From NCBI RefSeq assembly GCF_900491745.1, contig NZ_UETR01000004.1, positions 124,001 through 188,000 on the forward strand: DNA of 64,000 bases, read 5' to 3'. The position numbers and the translations under genes were made by a program. The stretch's first letter is position 1, and the number at the start of each line of letters is the position of its first letter. Positions 19,836 through 28,116 of this stretch are shown in pieces. The DNA is from Amarolinea aalborgensis (GTDB taxonomy: Bacteria > Chloroflexota > Anaerolineae > SSC4 > Amarolineaceae). The notes below the pieces were generated by a model. The model had not been told where the DNA came from, did no database searches, and saw only the letters and a list, made by a program, of their open reading frames with translations.

Positions 19836-20785
19836 ATGAGCGCTGCGCCCGCCTCGCTCGACGCCATCCGCGCCCGGCGCCTGGGCGATATCAGCGATGA
19901 GGCGCTGCTGTGGCTGGCCCTGCCGCCGGCCTGGACCGCGCCGCTGGCTGCGGCCTGCGCCTTCCCGACCGGCAACCAATCGCCCCGCAGCTTCTTCGAC
20001 AGCGCCGTGCGCAGCGGACTCGCCCTGAGCGACGCGCCCGTCGCCCCAATCCCACCCGAATCTCTGGCCTCCGATCGCCGGTCTTCCGATCAAAGATCAG
20101 AGATCGGAGATCAGAGACCGAGACGCCGCTGCGCGTCCTGGTTTTGTTCGACTCGCTTGAGCAGCAGGCCCTGGCGCAAAGCGCGTGGGCGGCCGCGCAC
20201 CAGGCCGGCATCGCTGTGGAGACCGTCTCGCTGACGGAGGAGAGTCAGGATGAATTTGCAGCCCAAGCCAGCGTGGTCCACGTGATTGCGCGGCCGCTGC
20301 GGACATCCACGGGTGTGCGCTGGCAGATTCAGGCGGGCGAGGCGGCTTACGCGCAGGTCAAGGGGCCGCCGCGCCGTCGCCTTGTGGACCTCAGTGAATT
20401 GCTGAGCCGCTTTCCTGACATGCGCGTCGCCATCTTGCAGGCGCCGTCGGATGAAAACCGTGATCGGCGCAGCGACGCGAGTTACGATGATGCGGCCATG
20501 CTGCGCGAGCTGGCCGCCGAGCTGACGTTGGCCGGCGTCGGCCTGGTGCTCACAGCGCCGGCATTGCCCCAAGAGGTCATCCTGGCCGCGTGGAAGCCCT
20601 TGAGCAAGGGTTTGATTGCCGCGCAGCAGGCCGGTGGACTGTTTTCCACGAGCGCCCTGGCGGACGCGTGGCCGCGGGCGTTGGGCGAAGCCCGGCAATT
20701 GGCTATGGTGGGCTTTGAAGGAGCGATCAAAATCGGATTTGAAGCAGCGTGGGATCTCTGTTTGTACGCCGCGGCTGTGGAGTGA
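19836..20785 (+). pseudogene. Frameshifted C-terminal remnant of a CHAT-like conflict protein
   Basis: The ATG at 19836 opens a frame with RRLGDISDEALLWLALPPAWTA. The coding signal then moves to another frame after about 20120 (TPLRVLVLFDSLEQQALAQS, SVVHVIARPL, RFPDMRVAILQAP, AMLRELAAELTLAGVGLVLT, to a stop at 20783-20785). The switch coincides with a short GATC-rich repeated stretch (20080-20125, GATCAGAGATCGGAGATCAG), which looks like a small insertion or slippage. The second part has the alternating strand-helix layout of CHAT or TIR-like folds, but I cannot name the domain with certainty. It is probably the remaining C-terminal half of the preceding pseudogene. Confidence 0.5.
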
Positions 20786-20968
20786 GTGTTTGTCCTGCGA
20801 GCGTCGGTTTCCTGAACCTTAGTGCGAACCGCGTCAGTGACCACGAAGTTCGTCAAATTCAGCATTCCGTAGGGTCGTAAGATCCTCAAAGTAGAGCAAT
20901 TGTGTCTTTTGTGGTAAAATCGAGACAGGCGCACCGTGTTGAACTTCTGGAAGCATGGTTTGTGCACT

Positions 20969-21563
20969 ATGTCAACCCGTTATGAGCAAAATATGGAGCA
21001 ATCACTAAGGACAGCGGCAGGCACTTATGCTGTGTGCAATACTGGGCCGCTAATCTCCGCTTTTCAATCGAACAGTCTCTCTGTTTGTCCAGATCTTTGC
21101 GGAGATTCACCTTTCAAGTGTGTGTCTCGCTGAATTGATGCGTCATGGTTGGGAAACTGAAGTTCAAGCAGCGACCTCGCCTTTGGTGATTATTCCGCTG
21201 ACGGCAGACGAAGAACAACGTGCATACACCATTGCGGAACAAGTCGCCCAACATCCTGCCAATAACGATCCGGTCGTCGAAAACCATTTGGGCGAAGCGC
21301 AAGCAATTACACTCGCTCTACGCGCTGAATATCAGGCGGGCGTTCTGCTGCTAGATGAACTCGCTGCCCGCGCCGTAGCGAAACAGCTAGGTATCAGACT
21401 TTCGGGTTTTCCTGGGGTGCTACTATTGGCTGTGCAAGCTGGCTTGATTACAGCAGAAGAGTTGAGAAGACGATTGGAGCAATGTCGTCAGAAGGGCACC
21501 CATTATGGAGCGACGTTCATCCAACAGGTTTTCGACATGGCACGACAAAGTTCGAGGCAATGA
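20969..21563 (+). pseudogene. PIN-domain toxin (DUF3368-like), frameshifted
   Basis: Two overlapping frames together make one DUF3368/PIN-like protein. The first gives YAVCNTGPLISAFQSNS, the N-terminal strand with the usual acidic/Asn position. The second, from about 21081, gives LFVQIFAEIHLSSVCLAELM and then NHLGEAQAITLALRAEYQ, LLLDELAARAVAKQLGI and GFPGVLLLAVQAGLI, the rest of the fold including conserved Glu and Asp residues. The switch occurs in the dinucleotide run TCTCTCTG at about 21074-21082, so a small indel explains it. It might be a real mutation, a sequencing error or slippage. A small ORF follows with a 4-base overlap, as in toxin-antitoxin pairs. Confidence 0.7.
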
Positions 21564-21790
21564 TGGAACAAAAAACAGTACATGAGCCGGAAGCACCGAT
21601 GATGAGCGCCGAGGATGTTTGGAATGATGCTTTCCAATTAGCAGAGTTGTTGCGTCAAAATTTACTCAGATCAGAACCAATGGTGCGACTCCAGATTCCT
21701 TTCTCTCTGTTTCTTTCTGCATTGGAAGAATTCAATCGTGATGAATTAGTGGTCTTACGCAGACGAGTTGAAGAACGCCTTGCGGCGTAA
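21560..21790 (+). CDS. Small protein downstream of PIN toxin, possible antitoxin
   Basis: 76 residues from the ATG at 21560 (a second ATG follows immediately), overlapping the stop of the PIN gene in ATGA. It is acidic and helical (MSAEDVWNDAFQLAELLRQ, then LDELVVLRRRVEERLAA-type helix) and has no obvious DNA-binding motif. Size, overlap and position suggest a partner of the PIN toxin, although in most DUF3368 modules the antitoxin gene lies upstream. I do not recognise the family. The gene itself is intact even though the toxin gene appears frameshifted. Confidence 0.55.
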   Translation: MMEQKTVHEPEAPMMSAEDVWNDAFQLAELLRQNLLRSEPMVRLQIPFSLFLSALEEFNRDELVVLRRRVEERLAA

Positions 21791-21909
21791 TCGTACTGGA
21801 GGCAAACCAACCCGTCTCGCACGGTCTAGGGCTGAAATCGCAGCATGGTCGTGAACATGGCGCATTGTGAATCTGTGCCGCGATCAGCGGGTCTTGGTGT
21901 TGGTTTCGC

Positions 21910-22473
21910 TTAGGGCGCGGACGGGTTGCGGCGGCTGAGAAGGCGCCAGACGAGCCAGGCAATGATCAGCACGATGAAGATCATGACCACGGGCACAATG
22001 ATGGCGGTGAGCGAGACGGTGGCCGCGATCACATCTTCGGCCGTGCTGACGATGGGATTGCCCAGCCCGGCAGTGGTGGCGCTCACCACCGGCCGCGCTG
22101 TGGCCTTGACCGCATGGACGCCGAAGGCCAGGATCAACCCGCAGGCCAGCGCCAGTACGGGGTGAACCTCGCTGACGGCGTGACTGCTGGCCGCAAACAG
22201 AATGGCGCCGGCCGCGGGTCGCACAAAGGTTTGAATCGCATCATTGATGTGATCAATACCCACGATCTTGTCCGCCAGCACTTCGATCGCCAGCAGCACC
22301 ACCAGCAGCCCAATGATCCACGGATTCTCCAGCGTGTCCCAGGGTGCGCTGAGCGTGATCAGATTGGTGAAGCGCGCCAGCAGCGCCACGATCAACAGCG
22401 GCACATACGCATTCAACCCGGCGGACGTAGACAATCCAAACGCCGTTAAGATACCCGAAAACGCCTCAGTCAT
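21910..22473 (-). CDS. DUF4126 integral membrane protein
   Basis: 187 residues with five to six hydrophobic segments. The beginning, ILTAFGLSTSAGLNAYVPLL, and HAVSEVHPVLALACGLILAFGVHAVKATARP are typical of DUF4126 proteins. The later TTAGLGNPIVSTAEDV also fits. Its biochemical function is unknown. It is transcribed in the same direction as the sortase gene upstream (33 bases apart) and the two may share a transcript. No unusual base composition is visible. Confidence 0.88.
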   Translation of the reverse strand: MTEAFSGILTAFGLSTSAGLNAYVPLLIVALLARFTNLITLSAPWDTLENPWIIGLLVVLLAIEVLADKIVGIDHINDAIQTFVRPAAGAILFAASSHAVSEVHPVLALACGLILAFGVHAVKATARPVVSATTAGLGNPIVSTAEDVIAATVSLTAIIVPVVMIFIVLIIAWLVWRLLSRRNPSAP

Positions 22474-22506
22474 CCTTCACCTCCCGATGGGCAACGATGA
22501 ATAATC

Positions 22507-23208
22507 TTACTCCGCCACCACATACACCCGAGCCGGGAACGGCCAGAGGTTGGCGCCGCCGCAGGTCACCAGGGTGAGCTGTTCATGGTCGGTTGACCCC
22601 AGGAACACCTGGTGCTGCTGCCATTCGGCATCGCTCTGGCTGCGCCAGGGCGCCGAAGTCACCTGCTGCACGTGGTAGACATACTGTTGCCCGCCAGCCA
22701 CGGTGACGGTGATGGGGTCGCCGATTTGCAGGCGGGCCAGGTTCACGAAAACGCCGCGCCAGTTGGCGCGCCCACGGTTATAGTTGTGTCCGCTTAACAC
22801 CACGTTGCCGCCAGCCCCGGGATTAGCCGAGCCGATGAGATGACCGACCAGGTCGGGCCGGCTGGCCGTGGCAAACAGGCTGTCCGTGTCCCATGCCAGG
22901 TTGCCGTTGGCATCGGCTTTGTAGTTCAGTTGAACCACGGCGCGATCTACGCCCAGCCGCGGAATCTGCAGGCGCACGGGCGGGGCAAACCTCGGCGATG
23001 CCGCGGTCGCCGACATGGCCGGGGATGCCGTCAGCGGCGGCAGCGCCAACGGCGCCGGGCTGGAGATGGTCAAGATGCGCATCTGCGCCTGCTCCTGGGC
23101 GTCGAGCCGGGCTTGCAGCCATAGGCCGATCACGAGCGACAACAGCAACGCGCCGGCCATCATCAGCGCCCTGCCGAACAGGAGTCGCCGGGGTTTCATT
23201 TCAGACAT
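22507..23208 (-). CDS. Sortase (class D/E type)
   Basis: 233 residues: a cytoplasmic basic N-terminus, a transmembrane segment near residues 12-32, a short Pro/Ala linker, and a sortase beta-barrel. The catalytic His141 lies in NVVLSGHNYNRG, Cys216 in LTLVTCGG and Arg227 in FPARVYVVAE, so the catalytic triad is complete. Such enzymes attach or cross-link surface proteins by transpeptidation on the outer face of the membrane. No LPxTG-type substrate was found in the window, so its targets must be elsewhere. It is divergent from the ccm operon, with which it shares a 176-base intergenic region. Confidence 0.92.
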   Translation of the reverse strand: MSEMKPRRLLFGRALMMAGALLLSLVIGLWLQARLDAQEQAQMRILTISSPAPLALPPLTASPAMSATAASPRFAPPVRLQIPRLGVDRAVVQLNYKADANGNLAWDTDSLFATASRPDLVGHLIGSANPGAGGNVVLSGHNYNRGRANWRGVFVNLARLQIGDPITVTVAGGQQYVYHVQQVTSAPWRSQSDAEWQQHQVFLGSTDHEQLTLVTCGGANLWPFPARVYVVAE

Positions 23209-23315
23209 CGTTTGCCATGATCATCATTTCCTATTTGTCTCGTGACCTTATTATACCGCAAACCAAAGGTTGATGCAGTTCACCATGATACATCGCGAAC
23301 CAGTGATTTTTGTCG

Positions 23316-23344
23316 TTGACAGTCTCACGGTCAAATGATATAAT
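23316..23344 (+). promoter_or_regulatory. Perfect sigma70-type promoter for the ccm operon
   Basis: TTGACA at 23316-23321 and TATAAT at 23339-23344 match both consensus hexamers exactly, with the optimal spacing of 17 bases. The predicted start of transcription is near 23351, about 35 bases before the ATG of ccmE, and a Shine-Dalgarno-like GGAAAGAGG lies 8-16 bases before that ATG. This is the strongest promoter I could see in the window. Confidence 0.85.
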
Positions 23345-23384
23345 AGGCCCGCAGTAACAAACTAACCGGAAAGAGGTATCTTCC

Positions 23385-23855
23385 ATGGCCGAATCAGCCG
23401 CCATTCCACGCATTCAGACTGGCGCCCGCACAGCGAACAAACAAATGAAGTTCATCATCGGCGGCGCTCTCATCGCGGCCGTGATCCTTTATCTTATCGT
23501 TTCGATGATTGGCAGCGATGGCGCTTACTACAAAGAAGTCAGCGAGGTCAAAGCGCAGCAGTCGGCGCTGATTGACCGTAAGCTGCGCGTGAGCGGCTTG
23601 GTCGAAACCAATACGGTCAGTTGGAGCGCCTCCGACTTCAACCTGAACTTCACGATTTTGGATCAGAAGGGCACCGGCGAGAAGCTGGCCGTTCATTTCC
23701 ACGGCGTGCAGCCCGACAACATGACGCGTGAAGGCTCCATTGCGATTGTGGAAGGCCGTTTGCGCGCCGATGGCGTGCTCGAAGCCGACACGCTGCTTCT
23801 CAAGTGTCCGTCGCGCTATGAAGAAGCCCCGCAAGAAGTCAAGAAGATCAGTTAG
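23385..23855 (+). CDS. ccmE: Cytochrome c maturation heme chaperone CcmE, CXXXY type
   Basis: 156 residues: an N-terminal transmembrane anchor (FIIGGALIAAVILYLIVSMI) and an OB-fold beta-barrel domain containing LRVSGLVETNTVSW and FTILDQKG. CcmE carries heme covalently between the CcmABCD complex and the heme lyase. The usual attachment motif is His-x-x-x-Tyr, but here it is Cys141-Pro-Ser-Arg-Tyr145 in LLLKCPSRYEE. That makes it a CXXXY-type CcmE, as described in some archaea and sulfate reducers. It is the first gene after a perfect promoter and heads the ccm operon. The ATG is preceded by a good ribosome-binding site. Confidence 0.92.
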   Translation: MAESAAIPRIQTGARTANKQMKFIIGGALIAAVILYLIVSMIGSDGAYYKEVSEVKAQQSALIDRKLRVSGLVETNTVSWSASDFNLNFTILDQKGTGEKLAVHFHGVQPDNMTREGSIAIVEGRLRADGVLEADTLLLKCPSRYEEAPQEVKKIS

Positions 23856-23872
23856 CGGACGGTGGTGACACG

Positions 23873-25804
23873 TTGAATCGAAACATCGTCCAGTCCAGGG
23901 CGACAGACGCAGCGCAAGGCTGTCCCCACCGCTCACGCGCGTCGTCCGCAGCCCTCTCTTTATTGATCTTTGCCGCGCCTCTGACCGTGGCGCTGATTCT
24001 CTTGCTTTCCTCTCCCGCCTCTGCCATGCCGCAGACTCAGCAGCCGCCCCCCGTGATTGCGGACGCCCGCGCAGGCCTTGCCATCTACACCGCAAAGTGC
24101 GCCCCATGCCACGGCGACGCGGGCATGGGCAATGGCCCGCGCGCCGCGCAGCTGCAATTTCCACCGACCCAATTCGCGGACGCTGCCGTCATGTGGGAAA
24201 AAGCGCCTGCTGATCTCTTCGCCGTCGTCAAGAATGGCCGCATCGAGCGCCTGATGCCGCCTTTCGGGCAGAGCACCAGCGATCAGGACATCTGGAATGT
24301 GCTGGCTTTTACCTGGTCACTGCACCATGATGCGGCTGAGCTGCAGCAGGGTGAAACGGTCTACAAAGCAAACTGCGCCAGCTGCCATGGCGACACGGGT
24401 AAGGGCGACGGCCCCGCGGCCGACGGCGCGCTGCCCGACCTGACCGACCTGGCGGCGACGGCCAGCCAGAGTCAGCGCGCCTGGTTTGAAGTCTTGAAGA
24501 ACCCAGCGCACAGCAGCGTCGCCAGTCTGAAGGATGATGACCGCTGGGCCGCGCTGGAGTTTGTGCGCACCTGGACCTTGCCGCCGCTGACGGCCCACGC
24601 CTACACACCTGGCGTCGGTCTCATTTCTGGCGTCGTGACCAACGATACACCGCAGGGCGATCCCACCGGCGGCCTGACCGTCACCCTGAGCATTTTCGAT
24701 GACTTCAACCTGATCACCGAAATCAGCACCACAACCTCTGTCACCGGGCTGTATCGCTTTGACAAGCTGGACACCGACCCCAGCTGGCTGTACGTTGCCA
24801 ATTTGTCTTTCAAGGACGTGCCCTACAGCACGGGCGTGATCACCTTGACCCAGCAACAGGTGTCACGGACCGGACCTATCTCGGTCTACGAGCCAACCAC
24901 CGACGCCAGCAGCATAGCGATCGAGCGGGCGCATTGGTTTTTCGAGTTTGATCAGTCGCAGATGCTGGTTGCGGAGCTGTACATCTGGAGCAACAACAGC
25001 GACCGTGTCTATGTGGGCGCGCCATCGGCTGCGACAACCTCTACGGTCAGGAGCGTTTTGCCATTCGACCTCCCGAACGGTTTTCAGAACTTGACCTTCG
25101 ATGATGGCGACCTGGGCCGGCGTTATCAGCCTACGGCGACCGGCGCCGTGGACACCTTGCCGCTGCCCCCTGGGCAAGGCGTGCGCCAGACTCTGCTGCG
25201 CTACGTCATGCCCTTTTCCTCCTTGACGCTCGATATCAAGCATCCCGTGGCCGTGGCGCTGCGCAGCCTGAACGTGCTGGTGGCCGACGTCGGGGCCAAA
25301 GTAACAAGCCCTGATTTGCAGGAAGGCGCGCCGCGCCAGGTGGATCAAGCCACGTATTTCAATTTCACGGCCAGCGATGTGCCGGCGGGCAAGACGATTG
25401 AGCTGGCCATGACCAATTTGCCCTTCAATCGCGCGCCGCAAACGGCCGCGGCCGTGCAGGCTAATTCGCCCTGGCTCGCCGTTGGCGTGGCGGGACTGGC
25501 TGCGCTGGGGCTGCTCGGCGTGCTCCTCTACGCGGTGCGGCAGCGCCGGCAGGCGGCGGAAGCCGAGGCCGACGACGATGAGCCTGAGGAGGTCGCCGCG
25601 CTCGCCGTGGCCGATCCCGACGCCTTACAGCGTCGGCGCCAGGGCTTGATTCTGGCGATTGCCCAATTGGACGACAGTTATGCGGCCGGCAAGGTCAACG
25701 AAGCCGACTACCGCAGCCGACGCGGCCACTTGAAGACCGATCTGTTGGCCGTAGCGCAAGCCCTGGCCGATTTGCAAGACGCGGCTGAGGCAGGCGCGGC
25801 ATGA
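23873..25804 (+). CDS. Membrane-anchored diheme cytochrome c with C-terminal cytoplasmic extension
   Basis: 643 residues starting at TTG. This start is supported by a good n-region and signal-type helix (LSLLIFAAPLTVALILLLSS) ending in SPASA. Two heme c domains follow: Cys76-x-x-Cys79-His80 with a candidate distal Met in RLMPPFG, and Cys168-x-x-Cys171-His172. Next come a carboxypeptidase-regulatory-like beta domain (about residues 245-320), a beta-rich domain, a transmembrane helix near residue 535, and an acidic then helical C-terminal tail beginning QRRRQGLILAIAQLDD. The last part resembles the helical segments found in some Ccm-associated proteins. It probably is an electron-transfer or thiol/heme partner of the operon. 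It overlaps ccmA by 4 bases. Confidence 0.82.
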   Translation: MNRNIVQSRATDAAQGCPHRSRASSAALSLLIFAAPLTVALILLLSSPASAMPQTQQPPPVIADARAGLAIYTAKCAPCHGDAGMGNGPRAAQLQFPPTQFADAAVMWEKAPADLFAVVKNGRIERLMPPFGQSTSDQDIWNVLAFTWSLHHDAAELQQGETVYKANCASCHGDTGKGDGPAADGALPDLTDLAATASQSQRAWFEVLKNPAHSSVASLKDDDRWAALEFVRTWTLPPLTAHAYTPGVGLISGVVTNDTPQGDPTGGLTVTLSIFDDFNLITEISTTTSVTGLYRFDKLDTDPSWLYVANLSFKDVPYSTGVITLTQQQVSRTGPISVYEPTTDASSIAIERAHWFFEFDQSQMLVAELYIWSNNSDRVYVGAPSAATTSTVRSVLPFDLPNGFQNLTFDDGDLGRRYQPTATGAVDTLPLPPGQGVRQTLLRYVMPFSSLTLDIKHPVAVALRSLNVLVADVGAKVTSPDLQEGAPRQVDQATYFNFTASDVPAGKTIELAMTNLPFNRAPQTAAAVQANSPWLAVGVAGLAALGLLGVLLYAVRQRRQAAEAEADDDEPEEVAALAVADPDALQRRRQGLILAIAQLDDSYAAGKVNEADYRSRRGHLKTDLLAVAQALADLQDAAEAGAA

Positions 25805-26520
25805 GCGACGCCGCGCCCATGATCGAAGTCCGCCAGGTGCGCAAGGCGTTTGGGCCGCACCAGGTTCTGCGGGGCATTGACTTGACCCTGGCGGAAGGCG
25901 AACGGGTGGCTTTGTTCGGGCCGAATGGCGCGGGCAAGACGACGCTCGTCCGCATCATCTCAACCTTGAGCAAAGCTACCACCGGCCAGGTCCTTCTGGG
26001 CGGCGTGGATGTGCGCAAGGCTGGCGACGATATTCGGCGCTACCTGGGCGTTGTCAGCCACGCGCCGCTGCTCTACGATAATCTGACGGCCTGGGAGAAC
26101 CTGGCTTTCTACGGCGCTATGTACGATGTGCCCAACCTGGGCGCACGCGCGGAAGATGTCTTGCGCCGCGTCGGCCTGTGGCTGCGACGGCTCGAACCGG
26201 TGCGCACCTTCTCGCGCGGCATGGTGCAGCGCCTGGCGATCGCGCGCGCGATTCTGCACAACCCACCGATCTTGCTGCTAGATGAGCCGGACACAGGACT
26301 GGACCAAGCCGCGGCCGATATGCTGCGCCAGGTGCTGGAAGATGTGGGCGACGCCGGGCGCACCATCCTGCTCACCACGCACCACCTGGAGCGCGGACTG
26401 TCCTGGGCAGGCCGTGCGCTGATTCTGAACGGCGGCAAGATTCGTTATGATGGACCATCGAAGGCCCTGACTGTGGCCGATTTTCAGCAGATTTATCGCA
26501 CTCATACGGAGGTTGCGTGA
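25801..26520 (+). CDS. ccmA: Heme exporter ATP-binding protein CcmA
   Basis: 239 residues of an ABC ATPase: Walker A GPNGAGKTT (residues 40-48), the signature FSRGMVQRLAIARAI, Walker B ILLLDEPDTGLD, and the switch His in TTHHLE. In the Ccm system CcmA pairs with CcmB to release holo-CcmE. The usual CcmA signature is SxGQ; here it is SRGM. The start overlaps the cytochrome gene (ATGA). Position next to ccmB and ccmC makes the assignment secure despite the general ABC similarity. Confidence 0.92.
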   Translation: MSDAAPMIEVRQVRKAFGPHQVLRGIDLTLAEGERVALFGPNGAGKTTLVRIISTLSKATTGQVLLGGVDVRKAGDDIRRYLGVVSHAPLLYDNLTAWENLAFYGAMYDVPNLGARAEDVLRRVGLWLRRLEPVRTFSRGMVQRLAIARAILHNPPILLLDEPDTGLDQAAADMLRQVLEDVGDAGRTILLTTHHLERGLSWAGRALILNGGKIRYDGPSKALTVADFQQIYRTHTEVA

Positions 26521-26545
26521 CTAATCGCAACCAGACTGAACGACG

Positions 26546-27217
26546 ATGCGCTATTTAAGAAAAGTAGCTGCCGTCTTTTGGAAAGATGTCGTCGCAGAAC
26601 TGCGCACCAAGGACATCTTCAGCGCGATGTTCGTCTTCGCTTTGCTGTCGGTGATCATTTTCCAGTTTGCGTTCGATCTACGTGTGGACAATGCCAGGCA
26701 GGTCGTGCCCGGCGTCCTGTGGGTGGCAATCAGCTTCTCCGGCGTCCTGGGGTTGAATCGGTCTTTTGTCCTGGAAAAGGATAAAGGTAGTCTGGAAGGA
26801 CTGTTGCTGACCCCGGTGGATCGCAGCGCGATCTATTTTGGCAAGATGCTCGCCAACCTGGTATTCATGCTCGTGGTGGAGGCCTTTCTTGTTCCCCTGT
26901 GCATGGTGCTCTTCACGGTTCCCCTGTTGACGCCCGCGGTCCTGCTCATCGTTCTGCTGGGCACGATCGGCTTTGCGGCCGTCGGCACTATTTTTGCCGC
27001 GTTGTCGGTGAACACGCGGGCGCGTGAAGTGCTTCTGCCCATCCTGCTCTTACCGGTAATGGTGCCGGTGCTCATCGCTGGAGTCCGCGCCACGGGCGGC
27101 CTGCTGGATGGCGACGCGCTGGCCGATCTGAGCAACTGGGTGCAGCTGCTTGTCGTGTTTGACATCATGTACATCGCGGCGTCGTTCATGACCTTTGATT
27201 TCGTCGTCGAAGAATAA
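26546..27217 (+). CDS. ccmB: Heme exporter membrane protein CcmB
   Basis: 223 residues with six hydrophobic segments. The N-terminal KVAAVFWKDVVAELRTKD and the FVLEKDKGSLEGLLLTPVDRSAIYFGKM loop are characteristic of CcmB, the transmembrane partner of CcmA. It lies 25 bases downstream of ccmA and just before ccmC. The complex lies in the cytoplasmic membrane and uses ATP to free heme-loaded CcmE. No anomalies are visible. Confidence 0.93.
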   Translation: MRYLRKVAAVFWKDVVAELRTKDIFSAMFVFALLSVIIFQFAFDLRVDNARQVVPGVLWVAISFSGVLGLNRSFVLEKDKGSLEGLLLTPVDRSAIYFGKMLANLVFMLVVEAFLVPLCMVLFTVPLLTPAVLLIVLLGTIGFAAVGTIFAALSVNTRAREVLLPILLLPVMVPVLIAGVRATGGLLDGDALADLSNWVQLLVVFDIMYIAASFMTFDFVVEE

Positions 27218-27237
27218 AGACCGAGAGGAGAAAACAG

Positions 27238-27957
27238 ATGACAGCACAGCGTAATCTTCCCCTCACCATTCTCAATACCATTACCGGCGCGGCCCTGCTA
27301 GGTTTTTTGTATATGGCCCTTATTTGGGCGCCGCCGGCTGCCAACTTGCAGGGCGCTGAACAGGACGCGCAGCGCATCTTCTACATTCATATGGGCAACA
27401 ACGCGGCCGCCGGCCTGGCTTTCCTGGCGACCTTCATCGCTGGCATCCTTTACCTGGTTACGCGGCGCAAAATTTGGGACACGATCGGCGTGTCGGGTGT
27501 GGAGCTGGGCATTGCCTTTGCCACCGGCACCCTCATCACCGGTTCGATCTGGGCCAAGCCAACGTGGAATACCTACTGGACCTGGGATCCGCGGCTGACC
27601 ACATCGGCTATCGTCTGGCTCCTGTACATCGCCTACCTGATGCTGCGCGGCGCCGTGGAGAATCCTGAACAGCGCGCGCGCTTTGCCTCGGTGTACGGCA
27701 TTTTTGCCTTCATCGGCGTACCGCTCACCTATTTCTCCATCCGCTGGTGGCGGACGATTCACCCGGTGGTGATTGGAGGTGAAAACGCTGCGGCCCAGGG
27801 CGGTTTTGCTATGGGCCCCAGCATTCGCCTGGTCATGATGCTGGGCATGGCGGTGTACACCCTGCTCTTCATCACGCTCATGATTCATCGCGTGCGCCTG
27901 GAGCAGATGCGTGATCGTGTGGCTGTGCTGCGTGAACAGCGCACCGCGCAATCATGA
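27238..27957 (+). CDS. ccmC: Cytochrome c biogenesis heme-handling protein CcmC
   Basis: 239 residues with six transmembrane segments. It holds the tryptophan-rich external loop WNTYWTWDPRLTTSAIVW (a WWD-type domain) and the two heme-ligating histidines, His51 in HMGNNAAAG and His175 in WRTIHPVVIGG. CcmC binds heme and attaches it to CcmE. A strong ribosome-binding site (GAGAGGAGAA) precedes the ATG. It is followed at 23 bases by the tiny ccmD gene. Confidence 0.94.
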   Translation: MTAQRNLPLTILNTITGAALLGFLYMALIWAPPAANLQGAEQDAQRIFYIHMGNNAAAGLAFLATFIAGILYLVTRRKIWDTIGVSGVELGIAFATGTLITGSIWAKPTWNTYWTWDPRLTTSAIVWLLYIAYLMLRGAVENPEQRARFASVYGIFAFIGVPLTYFSIRWWRTIHPVVIGGENAAAQGGFAMGPSIRLVMMLGMAVYTLLFITLMIHRVRLEQMRDRVAVLREQRTAQS

Positions 27958-27980
27958 CCATTTGCAGTTAGGAAAAAGAT

Positions 27981-28109
27981 ATGCAATACTTAGTTGCAGG
28001 GTATGCCTTCGCCCTGGCTATCGTTGTGGGCGTCATTGTGAGCCTGATCCGGCGCTACCAAGCCCTGAATCAGGAGATCAGCGCACTCAACGAAGAACCT
28101 GAGAAGTGA
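27981..28109 (+). CDS. ccmD: Short CcmD protein
   Basis: 42 residues (MQYLVAGYAFALAIVVGVIV, then SLIRRYQALNQ and an acidic end). One transmembrane helix is followed by a basic-helical tail, exactly the layout of CcmD, which stabilises the CcmABC-CcmE release complex. It lies between ccmC and ccdA with short gaps and has a GGAAAAAG ribosome-binding site. Size and position identify it; sequence conservation of CcmD is low, so this is partly contextual. Confidence 0.85.
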   Translation: MQYLVAGYAFALAIVVGVIVSLIRRYQALNQEISALNEEPEK

Positions 28110-28116
28110 GCCTGGC

